Below are positions 22,501 through 32,550 of a stretch of 64,000 bases of DNA, in pieces; the first letter of the stretch is position 1, and each line of letters begins with the position of its first letter. The notes under the pieces were generated by a model. It searched no databases, was not told where the DNA came from, and saw only the letters and a program-made list of their open reading frames with translations. Position numbers and translations under genes: made by a program. The stretch is from Crossaster papposus (lineage: Eukaryota; Echinodermata; Asteroidea; Velatida; Solasteridae): NCBI GenBank assembly GCA_037893245.1, contig JBAIAA010000106.1:1640087-1704086 (forward strand), written 5' to 3'.

Positions 22501-24312
22501 AAAAGGAAGGAGGGATAGGGGTTGGTGATTTTTTTTATTAGAGGTCAAAGTTCATTGACCCCTGCCCAAATCACTAAAAATTATATTTTAGCAACAAAAT
22601 ATGGTATATAGATGATCTTGGTGTCAAAATGCACAGAATTACAATAGAAGATGACATCAAATAATTATTGACCCTTGGGACCAAATCCTGACCTCCGAAA
22701 ATGAGGTCAAAGGTCACAAAACAATTTTATTACTAAAATGTCATATTTATAGCAACAAAATATAGTATATAGATGATATTGGTGTCAAAATGCACAGGAT
22801 TATGAAAGAAGATGACATAGAATAACTACTGGCCCCTTACAGAAAAAGGTCAAAGGTCAAAAATAGACGTATTACTAAAATGTCATATTAGTAAAATAAC
22901 AGGAAAATTACCATGAACAAAAACAAATCTAAGAGGCTAATTTCAACTTATTGTGGCGGGTATGGGGGTTATTATTTATTCCAAGAGCAAGGAGGGGAAA
23001 TTCCCTTTCTGAGGGTCAAAGGTCTTTGACCCTGCATTAAAACATTATAAATTGTATCTCAGCAGCAGTATGTTTTTCATAGGTCTAAGGTACAATTTTC
23101 CCCATAGGATTTGTACACGTTTTTGTTCAACTAATATATCTTTGGCACTTGTGTAAATCCAATCGACTTCAGACTTGGCACACACATAGACCACCACACA
23201 CACATATTGAAAGTAAGACAATCGAAACAGCTCTGTGTTTGTCCACAAACACATGTCTAGTTTTTTTTTTCGTTTTTTTTCAGACTTTTCTCCATAGGGT
23301 TTGTACACGTTTTTTGTTCTGCCAATACACTTTGACCTTTTGGTAAATCCGATCGACTTGAAACTTTGCATACACTTAGCACACCACCCACAGATGGTCC
23401 TATAAGAAATTCGTCACGTTTACGACATTCATGGTCACGTGACGTCACGTTAAAGGTGCAATTTTGTCCCATAGGGTTTGTACACGTTTTTTCTTCAGAC
23501 TATTGACTTTGACACTTTGGTAAATCCGATCGACTTGAGACTTGGCATACACTTAGACCACCATCCCTAGGAGGTCCAAGAGAAAAATTATCACAATGAC
23601 GTCATCGTGGGTCATGTGACGTCACATTTAAGGTGTAGTTTTTAAGACCCCCTATCTCTGGTAGTACAAGTCCGATTGGGGTCAAACTTGGTATGCAAGT
23701 ATTCAAGGGTGTGTTATAGACACCAATTAAGATAACATCATGATTACGTCATCGTTGGTCATGTGACGTCTCATTAAAGGTTCAATTTTCCCCATTGGTT
23801 TTGTACACGTTTTTATTCAGACTATTGAATTTGACACTTTGGTAAATCCGAGAGACTCGAGACTTAGTACACACCTCGACCACCATCCCCAGGAGGGCCA
23901 AGGAAAACATCGTCAGGATGACGTCATCGTTGGACATGTGACGTCATATTAAAGGTGTAGTTCTTAAAACTCTCTATCTCTGGAAGTACAGGTCCGATTT
24001 GGGTCATACTTGGTATGCAAGTAATCAGGGATTGTTATAGACGAAAATTAAGATGAAGTAATTATGATGTCATCGTGGGTCATGGAACGTCATATTAAAG
24101 GTGTAGTTTTCCCCAAAGGATTTGTACACGTTTTTTGTCAACCAATATATTTTTGACTTCAGCTTTGCGACACACTTAGACCACCACCCACTTATTACAA
24201 AACAAATTAGACATCCGAAACAGCTCTGTGTTTGTCCACAAACACATTTCTAGTTTGTCATTACTATACTTTCAGGAAGCTTAAATTGTGCAGAATCTGT
24301 GAGTGAAATGTT
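22501..24312 (+). repeat. DR1-containing AT-rich tract and ~175-bp repeats
   Basis: The first part carries AGGTCAAAGGTCA at 22704-22716 and 22847-22859. From ~23090 to ~24130 come further units of the GTACACGTTTTT...CACGTGACGTCA repeat. It ends with the CGAAACAGCTCTGTG phrase. No gene. Confidence 0.75.
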
Positions 24313-24318
24313 ATAAAA

Positions 24319-24480
24319 CAAATATTGACTGCTTTATTTCGTGGTATAGTAAAACTAGCCTCCCTCGGTGATCCATGGAGCATTCTATTTTCCCTTGGCT
24401 TCGCCTCGGGAAAATAGAATGCTCCATGGATAACCTCGGGAGGCTAGTTTTACTATACCACTCAAAGCAGTCAATATTTG
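24319..24480. mobile_element. Palindromic MITE (162 bp)
   Basis: Almost the whole length is one inverted repeat: AACAAATATTGACTGCTTTA at the left, AAGCAGTCAATATTTG at the right, and GCATTCTATTTTCCC / GGGAAAATAGAATGC near the centre. TATAA on both sides (24314-24318, 24481-24485) may be the target duplication. Confidence 0.8.
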
Positions 24481-24484
24481 TATA

Positions 24485-24596
24485 ATACTCTGTTGAGTTT
24501 ACAGTTTCTCCTTTCTGATGGTCAGTGACAATTGCTACCCCTTCCCGAGTTTCTAATTGAACTTTAGTGTACATTGTATATGCCAGCTATGTGCTT
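24485..24596 (-). pseudogene. NLR copy, fragment of main exon
   Basis: The minus strand matches 12,166-12,277 of the intact gene (TREGVAIVTDHQKGETVNS). A 5-base insertion in TACATTGTATATG breaks the frame. It is bounded by the palindromic MITE on one side and another MITE on the other. Confidence 0.88.
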
Positions 24597-24836
24597 AGGG
24601 TCAATTTCATAGAGCTGCTTAACCATAAACATTGCTTAAGCACAAAACAATCTTGCTTAGTCAAACCAGCTTACAAGCCACAACTCAATGTAATGTATTT
24701 TATTTGTGATTGGTATTTAGCTGTTGTTAGCTTAGCATAATGATCACATGGAATTTTGCCCCCTAACTTGATTTACCGTACCAAGCAAGGGCTTTTGTGC
24801 CTATTTCTGCTTAAGCAGCTCTATGAAATTGGCCCC
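24597..24836. mobile_element. TIR MITE AGGG-CAATTTCATAGAGC
   Basis: A 240-bp insertion with ends AGGGTCAATTTCATAGAGCT and AGCTCTATGAAATTGGCCCC. It splits codons that are contiguous in the intact NLR gene (GTGCTT|CTGGTC at ~12,275), so its limits are set by comparison. Confidence 0.88.
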
Positions 24837-25002
24837 TGGTCATTATTAACGCCAGGCAACAACTGTACGTAGCTGCCTGTTGTTTTATAAACTGTCTTCA
24901 AAATAGCACTGGTCTTGTTACCGAGATCTTGGTCGCTAGGAGCCCCCAACCTTGGCTCTTGGTCTGGTCTCTGACTAAGCTGAGGTATCGGTGGAGAAAT
25001 AC
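24837..25002 (-). pseudogene. NLR copy, start of main exon
   Basis: On the minus strand, AAAATAG|GTATTTCTCC opens the exon, followed by ISPPIPQLSQRPDQEPRLGA and LKTVYKTTGSYVQLLPGV. It parallels 12,275-12,440 of the intact gene. The acceptor is still good, but the exon is broken downstream by two insertions. Confidence 0.88.
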
Positions 25003-25876
25003 CTATTTTAAACCAAAACAAGAAAGAAGTTTTGCTTCGATACATTGTTTCTGAAATAGATTGTGACTAGTCTAGAAGAAAATTGTATGTAAAAGAAATG
25101 ACTTTGGAATTTCTGGTGCTACTGTAAGGCACTGCACAAATGAGTTTGGTAGTAATCTATAAATGTTTTAACAATTATAGCGCTGTTAGATGCAAACTTG
25201 TCAAGTGTTTCCCTAATATACATTCCCATTTTGAAACCAACACAAATATATCCAGACAAAAAGCTGGTAACTACAGGTGTACACACAAATTACTGGACCC
25301 CATTCCCCCAAGACATACTGAGATATGATAGCTATCATCTTGTGGTTTTTACACCTCGATTAAGCCATAATCCTTAAAATCTGATTAAAGATAAGTTGAA
25401 GTCCGTCGCAACGTACAAACTCGTTAAATACATGTAAACTGGCTTTTTATCACCACGCACATTTATCATGATTATTGATAATTTTTCCCACAATAGTGTC
25501 GTTATTCATGTCATTCGTGCATAAATCTAAAATGAATGTGCGACTTAGCCCTTTTCTTCTGAAGCGGTACACATAGAGGGCGCTATTTGGCGTGGGTGCA
25601 TGGTTCATACACAATTCCACAGACATGTCTGTGCACAATTCCCAAGACATGCTCATCACTATAAATAGCGCCCTCATATTGTGTTTAGCATATGTCTTAT
25701 ATAGCACTGACTTATTATTTGCCCCAAAGAAAATTGACGATTCTTTAGCTTGCAAACTGACAATAAGTTTGTGTGTGTCCATGTTTATGTGGTTTATCAC
25801 CCACCGCCAAAAAAGGATATTTGAATTGATATAAAGCTTTACTTTCAGTTTGACAAACAATTAAGATTGTATTTAC
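25003..25876 (-). other. Paralogous NLR intron (MITE-free)
   Basis: It aligns with the intron at 12,441-13,663. At ~25,210 (GTTTCCCTAATATAC) it shows the empty site of the TTAA MITE. An extra inverted stretch with ACAGACATGTCTGT lies near 25,620. Confidence 0.75.
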
Positions 25877-25996
25877 CTGGTCCCTCCATCGCGTAGTTGT
25901 AATTAGTGATATTAACACTTGAACTAACAATGATAGGGTTGTGGCTACCACTGACTGTGCCAATGCTTCCGATGGTTCCAGTTCGTTGTGGGGAAT
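25877..25996 (-). CDS. NLR upstream exon, second copy
   Basis: 120 bp, phase 1-1, with intact splice sites (TTTTAG|ATTCCCC and GGACCAG|GTAAATA). The protein differs from the 13664-13783 copy at a few residues (D to G, T to I, Q to A). It may still be used: a transcript could start at 26.4 kb, include this exon, and skip the broken body. Confidence 0.6.
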
Positions 25997-26152
25997 CTAA
26001 AATCAGAAGCCAGAATTAAAAATCCTTAAATATAATAGCTGACTTAGCATGTTGCATGTACTCGGTTCAATATCTAATTAACCGTCTGTTAACTATTATT
26101 ACTATATTACTATTAAAAGAAGGTAAAACAAAACCTAACCGTCATAGAGAAA

Positions 26153-26175
26153 GGGGGGGGGGGGGGGGGGGGGGG
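26153..26175 (+). repeat. Poly-G run (23)
   Basis: An uninterrupted run of 23 G. Such runs are G-quadruplex-prone and of uncertain length in assemblies. Confidence 0.9.
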
Positions 26176-26290
26176 CTACCACTCAACACATCTTCAGGCG
26201 AGGTGGTGAGGGGGAGGGTGGTTAAAGACCCCTCCACTCCCCAGTAAGGTTATACACTGAGTGACTTCAAGCAACTAGCTATGTACTGAC

Positions 26291-26435
26291 CTGTTGCAGC
26301 AGAGGGGGCGGGTACCGGAGCCTGTGAACTCACGGTAGGGGCGTCAGTCTGTTGACAAGCTGCTTCGGATTGTGCCGCATCCATGATTCTTTGGATCACC
26401 CGCCCACAAATCCTGTTAGCAATGATTTTGTTCAT
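26291..26435 (-). CDS. Candidate first coding exon of the NLR locus
   Basis: ATG at 26435 opens 48 codons (MNKIIANRICGRVIQRIMDA, then a Q/S/A/P-rich tail) and ends GCAACAG|GTCAGT, a strong donor, in phase 1. That phase fits the DSPQRT exons at 25877 and 13664. The frame is also open upstream of the ATG to a possible acceptor TGTCAG|AGGTCAC. No domain is recognised. A first exon for either NLR copy is the simplest reading, but it is unproven. Confidence 0.5.
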
Positions 26436-26637
26436 TGGTAAGTAAACTTGTGACCTCTGACATGACAGAAGGCAAGGCGAGCATAGTCTGAACATTTTGG
26501 ACTTTCAATACAAATAATTGACATTGCATCAGGGGTATGGTCACATGGGCATAGCGATTAGGGGGTGTAGGGGGTGTAGGGATGTCAAACCCCTCCCCCC
26601 CCCAAAAAAAACCCAACAATTCCCTCAGTCAGCATTT

Positions 26638-26735
26638 CGAGCCTCAGTCGGCAACGTGACCACAAAAAATCAGTGAACAAAATGGGACACCAAATTAATA
26701 ATTTTGTGGCCCATTTGCCGACCGAGGCTCCAAAT
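26638..26735. repeat. Inverted repeat, ~100 bp
   Basis: GAGCCTCAGTCGGCAACGTG near the left is inverted as CATTTGCCGACCGAGGCTC at the right, around an AT-rich loop. A small foldback element is likely. Confidence 0.75.
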
Positions 26736-27348
26736 GCCCAGAGAGGGAAACAACACAGAAAGCCATCTTGGTAATACTCCAGCATATTTTATTTATCATC
26801 TATCATCAGATGTACTTTGACCCCCATTTGACCCGAGTTATTGTGAGACTTGAGACTAAGTGACCATTAGGCAGGTCACTGAGAGTTCAAAATTACCACA
26901 GAACAGTAAATCTAGATGTCCTTACCTCATCAGTTCAAGTTTACACAGAACTATAAATCTGAATTATTAACCTACAATGTGTATTTTTTGTGTATACTAC
27001 AGTGATTTGATAAAAGTAGGCGGTTTTGCAGTGAAATGTTTAATAGGCGATGATGTCTTGATGTTGATCACCTTTTGATCATGATGTCAGTCATCCCCTG
27101 CTCCCATTATGAGTTCCGCTCAGAAGAAAAATAATGCCAACAAAAATGCCAATATTGTTTTTGCAAATTTAATTCAAAATATCAGAGGAAAGTAGTAGCC
27201 AGGAAATGCCTCAGCTAGATTGCACTAGCATCTAGATTACATTTTATTCCCGGACCCCAAGCCGTAAATAGCTTCGCGCTCGCTCGGCTCCGAGTCGCCA
27301 AATTCACTTCCACACACCCCCAATAAAAATGTCCTCGCTACGCCCCTG
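26736..27348. other. Intergenic or intronic, nothing recognised
   Basis: AT-rich sequence with no domain-bearing frame. It contains a short GC-rich stretch (27,255-27,350) with GCTTCGCGCTCGCTCGGCTC that looks like a repeat end. Confidence 0.4.
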
Positions 27349-28022
27349 GGTATGCATGACAGACAACCGACGCGCAGTTCATGCACAAATCCTATAGAGA
27401 CAGTGAACCAGTCATGCATTTAATTTTCCCATCATCAATTCAGAATATTATGAGATTACGAGAAACATAAATTGTTAAATGTTAAAACATAAAATTCAAG
27501 TTTTTGTTATATTTTAGAAGGTTCTCAAAGTATTAATAATGGTTCTGACCAAAAATAAGCCTAATGTGCGTGTGCTTTTTTACCTTATCCATGCAACAAT
27601 GTTCGGACTAAAAACAAGAGTGCTCAAATCTTCAGTGTACCTGATGAATCAGAACAAAAGCCTGTTTAACTGTTTCACAGCGCCCCACAGGTTTGTGCAC
27701 AAATTGGTTTAATTGTCATCCATACACAAATAATCATGAGTGTGTGGGTCCCAACAACCAGACAACATGCCCCTAATAAATAAATAAGTTGCCAAAAGTT
27801 TGAGCTGCGAAAGAAAGAAACAACATGCCTAAAATATTACGGTATGCTTTGTAATTATTCTACTCACTGCAGCCGTCTACAGTTCTGTCTTGTCGAGATG
27901 TTGCTGCGAGACCTGCACCTTCAACATTTTATTTGTTGATCACAATTTGTTGAGAGAGTTACTGATGTCCAAACAAATTGAAGTTCCTTGTTTGCGTGCG
28001 CATATTATGTGCATACTAGATA
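27349..28022 (-). repeat. Segmental duplication, copy A
   Basis: It aligns with 29,390-30,525 in the same orientation: shared phrases include AGTTCATGCACAAATCCTAT, CAGCGCCCCACAGGTTTG and CTAAAATATTACGGTATGCT. Divergence is moderate with many indels. The homology probably begins before 27,349, near 26,430 (TTTTGTTCATTGGTAAGTAA, matching ~29,240). Confidence 0.8.
27868..27912 (-). CDS. Candidate 45-bp NLR-locus exon
   Basis: On the minus strand, GGTGCAG|GTCTCGC...GGCTGCA|GTGAGTAG encloses 45 bp encoding LAATSRQDRTVDGC in phase 1-1. Its twin at 30374-30418 keeps length, frame and both splice sites while flanking DNA has diverged, which argues for use as an exon. Confidence 0.45.
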
Positions 28023-28398
28023 TAAGCCCGTGATAGGTACGGGATGGAAGAGGTGCCATAAGGTGAATCAATTGGGAAACAGTAAGTATTATGTTGCAAT
28101 AGACCATGTATTGCTTGTACATGTACAGGAAGGATGTTTCTGTCGTTGTACATATTAATAATCATTGCTTGCACAAACAAGAGTCTTGATTTCCTCCTGT
28201 TGCACAAATCAAGGACCATTGCTTACGCCATAAAGGAAGATAAACAGAGGCGCCTGAAAGTGCGCCATTTTGTCTTTACGCTTCCGGACCCCTCCGCCTC
28301 CGCCTCCGTACCCTTTTAATTCTATGGGCATTTGACACGGGGTTGCCCTTTCTCTTTTTTTTTAATTTCTTGACTGAATGATTTCTAAGCGAACTCGA

Positions 28399-28419
28399 CC
28401 CCCCCCCCCCCCCCCCCCC
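28399..28419 (+). repeat. Poly-C run (21)
   Basis: An uninterrupted run of 21 C on the plus strand, flanked by T/C-rich sequence. Confidence 0.9.
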
Positions 28420-29220
28420 TTCCCTCCCCGAGAAACATTCATGTTGTAAACGTTATCTTGGCAATCCACAAGAACAAAAGGATGATAAAGTAGTTGGAAA
28501 TGGATGACAACTAATTTTACTTACATCCTTTACATTCCGAGTTTCGTTCGTAGGTCTCGTTGTTTGATCACGTTTGCTTTCACACTTTGTACTTGCGTGA
28601 GAACGAAATGATCAATAACACGGTGATTTATCCACCTAAGATGGATTCTAGATTTATTCCGGTTCGTTTTATTTACACTTTAAAAAAGTTTTTATCCACG
28701 GTCATTTTAGATTTGTTTGTAAATGAAAATATAGGTCCTTTAAGTTTACTCAAACAAATTGTGCCTAAAAATACATTTTAGTCTGATGTTGGTTTTTATA
28801 CGATGACCGCCACACAATTATTTAAGATTTTTTTCAATTATTCTTTTTGGCACGATATTTTTACAGAACCGTACTCTAATTGCTGAGCACTTTTGATGTT
28901 ATATCTATGTTTTAGGAGAATTAAGTATATTCACAGTGTATGTAAAAATTGTATGAAATTTGAGAAAATATAATGTTTAATCAATATCCGTTTACATGTA
29001 AAAAAATGTATCAACGTTAAAATTACACCTTTCTGCAAAACATCCGTGTTTCAACTTAATGTTATATATTTACAGCGTCTACAACCTCTATAAGTATATA
29101 AAACATATAAAGAACAATGTCTGGCAATCACTTTTAATGTAAAATAACTGTTATTATTGTTTACAGTGCAGCAAGTCACCCCTAATATACGTACATGCAA
29201 GTCTTGTTAGCCAGCAATGA
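28420..29220. other. AT-rich stretch without recognised features
   Basis: Short frames only; none resembles a known protein. A weak U-shaped AT richness and several AATAAA-like words are all I see. Confidence 0.4.
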
Positions 29221-29589
29221 TAAACTGTGCCATATTTTGTTCATTGGTAGGTAAACTTGTGAATGCTTTTAGCAGATTGTTTAACACACCTACATGTATG
29301 ATCTTCTGACATGACAGAATGCAATTAGGCAAGCACATTTGGGATGTTAAATAAATATTATTGAAATCGCATTATTCAGGGGTACGGGTATGGTTGACAG
29401 ACAACCAATGCAGTTCATGCACAAATCCTATGAAGACAGTGAACCAGTCATGAATTTAATTTGTCATGAATTTAATTTGTTCATCATCAATTGAAGCAGA
29501 ATAGTTTTCCCGGTTATTTTTAAACATTTTCCATTAAAATTCACCTACTCTCACATTAAATTTCGTCTCTTGAGAAAATGTATACATGT

Positions 29590-29875
29590 TTTTCCAAACC
29601 AATTTAGTCGTTTACCATTTCAATTTTGGTCAAATCGAATAAACATTTCTGGGAGAACATTCGTCATTACAGATCAATTTCGTCTAAGCTGTTGCCGAAA
29701 GGCAGCATTCAGAGATAAAATTCGTCTTATATCAATCAATTTCAAACTTACTTAAATAAATTAGTATAATGTGTGTTTGACACACACCAAACTAATTTAC
29801 TAAGCATAAGTTGAAAATTGGTTTGACAAAAACTTGAAATGAAATGGTAAACTAATTTGGTTTGGTAAAAGCGTG
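29590..29875. mobile_element. Foldback/MITE-like inverted repeat
   Basis: CCAATTTAGTCGTTTACCAT near 29,600 is inverted as ATGGTAAACTAATTTGG near 29,855. The intervening ~200 bp is AT-rich. Copy A of the segmental duplication lacks it. Confidence 0.65.
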
Positions 29876-30373
29876 TGAATTCCTTTCTTGGACAAAATTA
29901 AATGCACGAATCGATACATTTGAATGAAAATTTTTCAAAATTAGCATGAGAAAACTTATATTATGAAATTATGAGAAACATCTATTGTAAAATTTTGAAA
30001 CATAAAATTTAGGTTTTTAATTTTAATTTTAAAAGGTTTCTAGATTATTACTAATGGTTCTGACAATAACTTAGCCAAATCTGCCTTTTTTAAACGTAAT
30101 ACAGTACACATGCAACACAGTTGTTATGTTCCAACTAAAACAAGAGTATACAATTTCAGGATAAAATCAGAGAAGAAGAAAAACCACAGCGCCCCACAGG
30201 TTTGCGCACAAATTGGTTTGGTTGGGATCCACACAAATCTTGTGTGAGAGTCCCAACAACCAGACAACATCCATGCCCCTAATAAAAAAGATAGTTGCCA
30301 AAAGTTTGGGCTGCCAAAGAAAGAAACAACATGCCTAAAATATTACGGTATGCTTTGTAATTATTCTACTCAC

Positions 30374-30418
30374 TGCAGCCGTCTAAAGTTCTGTCTTGTC
30401 GAGCTGTTGTTGCGAGAC
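30374..30418 (-). CDS. Candidate 45-bp NLR-locus exon, twin
   Basis: Encodes LATTARQDRTLDGC between GGTGCAG and GTGAGTAG. It is the same length and phase as 27868-27912. Use in a transcript is unproven. Confidence 0.45.
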
Positions 30419-30525
30419 CTGCACCTTCGAAATTAGATCACAATACTTTAAGAGAGTAATACTGATGTCTAAACAAATTGAAGTTATTTCCTTGTTTGCG
30501 TGCGCATAATGTGCCTAGATACGCG

Positions 30526-30951
30526 AGACAGGTGTCGTGCCAAAATGTGTCCGGTGCGAAATAGTGTCCGCGCCATGTGATTGGTCGTGCGCCTATGACG
30601 TCACATTGTTTACGGAAGCTTGCCAAATGGTGTCCGCGCTCTAAGTGTGCATCCTATTGCGTGCTGGCTGTTGAGCTGAGAAGACCGTGTTTATACAAGA
30701 TCGCTTTTTATCCTGAAGTTCCTTTTGCCATATTTTGAAAGCTTTCCTTTTTATCTGTGATTGCTAAGGATTTGTGTATTTGTCTAGGCCTAACTAGCTA
30801 ATTGATAGTTCATTTCGTAACGTTTATTGTCCAAGAACTACTGTACGGTGTTTTTCGTGGGACTGTTCTGTTTCAAAACAGCTTTTGGCACGAAACCGGG
30901 AAAAAGTCCAACCATATAGAGCTCTGTGGTCCAACATACCATACATTATGG
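30526..30951. other. No gene recognised
   Basis: Contains AAATGTGTCCG / AAATAGTGTCCG / AAATGGTGTCCG direct motifs (30,544-30,640) about 30-60 bp apart. Nothing coding is evident. Confidence 0.4.
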
Positions 30952-31136
30952 TATGGTGGCCCCGGAGGGAAACGCATATCGTGAATATTGACGTCAATAT
31001 TCGCGACATAATTCACGACTTGCCCCAAAGCCGCGAATGTTGACGACAAATTTACTACTTGCCCAATGTCGTGAATATTGACGTCAATGTTGTCATTTTG
31101 ACGTGAATTTTTGTTCAAGCAAGCTAGGTTTTGGCA
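30952..31136. repeat. Isolated TGACGTCA-family copy
   Basis: From TGGTGGCCCCGGAGGGA to TTCAAGCAAGCTAGGTTTTG it follows the same order as the array at 15,515-17,000 (TGGTGGCCTTGGAGGGACT ... CCAGCAAGCTAGGTTTTTG). It shows the natural ends of a short unit that was expanded in the 10-kb block. A related piece is at 32,215-32,312. Confidence 0.8.
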
Positions 31137-31331
31137 AACTTTTAGCCTAATAATAAGTCGATTTACGGCAATACAACATACACCTCACTAGCGTGTATTC
31201 TGCGGCGATCATAAATATTACTTAAACAACGACTTACATGTAATATGAAGTCTATAATGCACACAGCCTAGCCAGGAACGGTAGTACGGAAGCCACTGGT
31301 ATAGAGGTCAGTGACGGAAGCCCAATAGTCA

Positions 31332-32106
31332 GTACGGAAGCCCAATAGGGCCAGGTACCTCTTTCTCTTTCACAGAGGTGCGTTTCTCTTCCTCGGTGGT
31401 GCGTTTTTCTTTCACAGTAGCTCATCTCTCTTTCAGAACGTGTGTCTCTCTCTTTTAGAGGCAAGTCCTTTTTTCACAGGGGTGCATTTCTTATTTATTG
31501 CGATTAAGTAGCGGCCGCGACATAATTATCTCGCGGTCGCGACTTAATTGCAATGATTAGAAATGCACCCCTGTGAAAAAAAGGACTTGCCCCTTGAAAG
31601 AGAGAGACACAAGTTCTGAAAGAGAGATGAGCTACTGTGAAAGTATCCTTGGTCAAGGCGTTCATCGTTACCCGTCCGTACAGTCCGTACAGCGCAGCGG
31701 TAATCGGAGCTTAAACAACTCGACCTCACGCGGCCACTATTATATGCAAATTAACTGAAGATAATGAACGCCTTGGATCAACTGAATCATCAAGTTGAGA
31801 AATATGGCGCAAAATATAGGAAAAAAATAAGATTTCAAAAACCGTTGATCCAAGGCAAAAAAAGGAGTTTCAGTTGATTTGCATAAATAGTGGCCGTATG
31901 AGGTCGCTGTTCGCGCTGTATCTTTGCACGGGGAGCGCGAGCTAGCAGCGCGCGTGGCGTGTATTTCTGGACGGATAACGACAGACGGATAACGACGAAC
32001 GCGCCTTGACCAAGGCTATACTGTGAAAGAGAAACGGACCACCGCGAAATAGAAACGCACCTCTGTGAAAGAGACAGAGGTACATGGCCCTATTGGGCTT
32101 CCGTAC
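31332..32106. mobile_element. Foldback element with long inverted arms
   Basis: The left arm starts GTACGGAAGCCCAATAGGGC and the right arm ends GCCCTATTGGGCTTCCGTAC. Both arms carry CTGTGAAAGAGA-type repeats and meet at a GC-rich centre (GCGGCCGCGACATAATTATC, 31,511-31,530). The right arm is interrupted by the MITE at 31644-32018. Confidence 0.88.
31644..32018. mobile_element. MITE with 11-bp target duplication
   Basis: 375 bp, with ends TATCCTTGGTCAAGGCG and CGCCTTGACCAAGGCTA. TACTGTGAAAG flanks it at 31633-31643 and 32019-32029. The uninterrupted left arm of the host foldback shows the original site (CTTTCACAGTAGC). An 11-bp duplication points to a Mutator-like (MULE) transposase acting in trans. 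A second inverted pair (GGCCACTATT...) lies inside. Confidence 0.9.
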
Positions 32107-32214
32107 GATTGAAATCAACCACATCCCACAACGTACATGTACATAGTACCAGTACGTGCGGTCGCCCAATCATTCCGTACGTGCGTGATACAAAAATCGC
32201 GTCAACATTAATGA

Positions 32215-32312
32215 CCCGACGTAAATTTCGACGTCAATATTCACGACTTTGGGGGCAAGTCGTGAATGTTGTCGTGAATATCGATGTCAATATTCGCAAT
32301 TATAACACACCT
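32215..32312. repeat. TGACGTCA-family fragment
   Basis: TTCGACGTCAATATTCACGA and GAATATCGATGTCAATATTC belong to the family at 30952. It could be the other half of that copy, with the foldback in between. Confidence 0.65.
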
Positions 32313-32550
32313 CTTGCTAGTTCTGTATGTTGGCTGAAACACGGTCACGTGGGGTTAATACATAAATAGGCTAGTACATGAGATTTGCGCCACCGTGAAT
32401 TTGCGGGGAATAGTTCCCGAAGCGGGCAGCGATTTTTTTCCGTACCACATTCGATCTATATGGGCGCATCATGATTGAACGGTTTTCACGAAAGGTCATG
32501 CATTATACATTTAGTGAACGCACATACGGTCACGACCGGTGATATATATA

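Larger units (their letters stand above)
14308..24318. mobile_element. ~10-kb TIR-bounded repeat block inside an NLR pseudogene
   Basis: Left end TTATAACACCTCACTCACAG and right end CTGTGAGTGAAATGTTATAA are imperfect inverted copies over ~26 bp. The block separates two pieces of the NLR copy that are contiguous in the intact gene (12,140-12,190). It holds triple hairpins, ~175-bp repeats with TGACGTCA and CACGTG sites, TGACGTCA/AATATT arrays and a 2,640-bp tandem duplication. I found no transposase. It may be one huge non-autonomous element or a TIR element later filled with satellite. Confidence 0.6.
29390..30525 (-). repeat. Segmental duplication, copy B
   Basis: Second copy of the 27,349-28,022 segment, longer because of the inserted inverted repeat at ~29,590-29,875. 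It carries the twin of the 45-bp exon. Confidence 0.8.
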
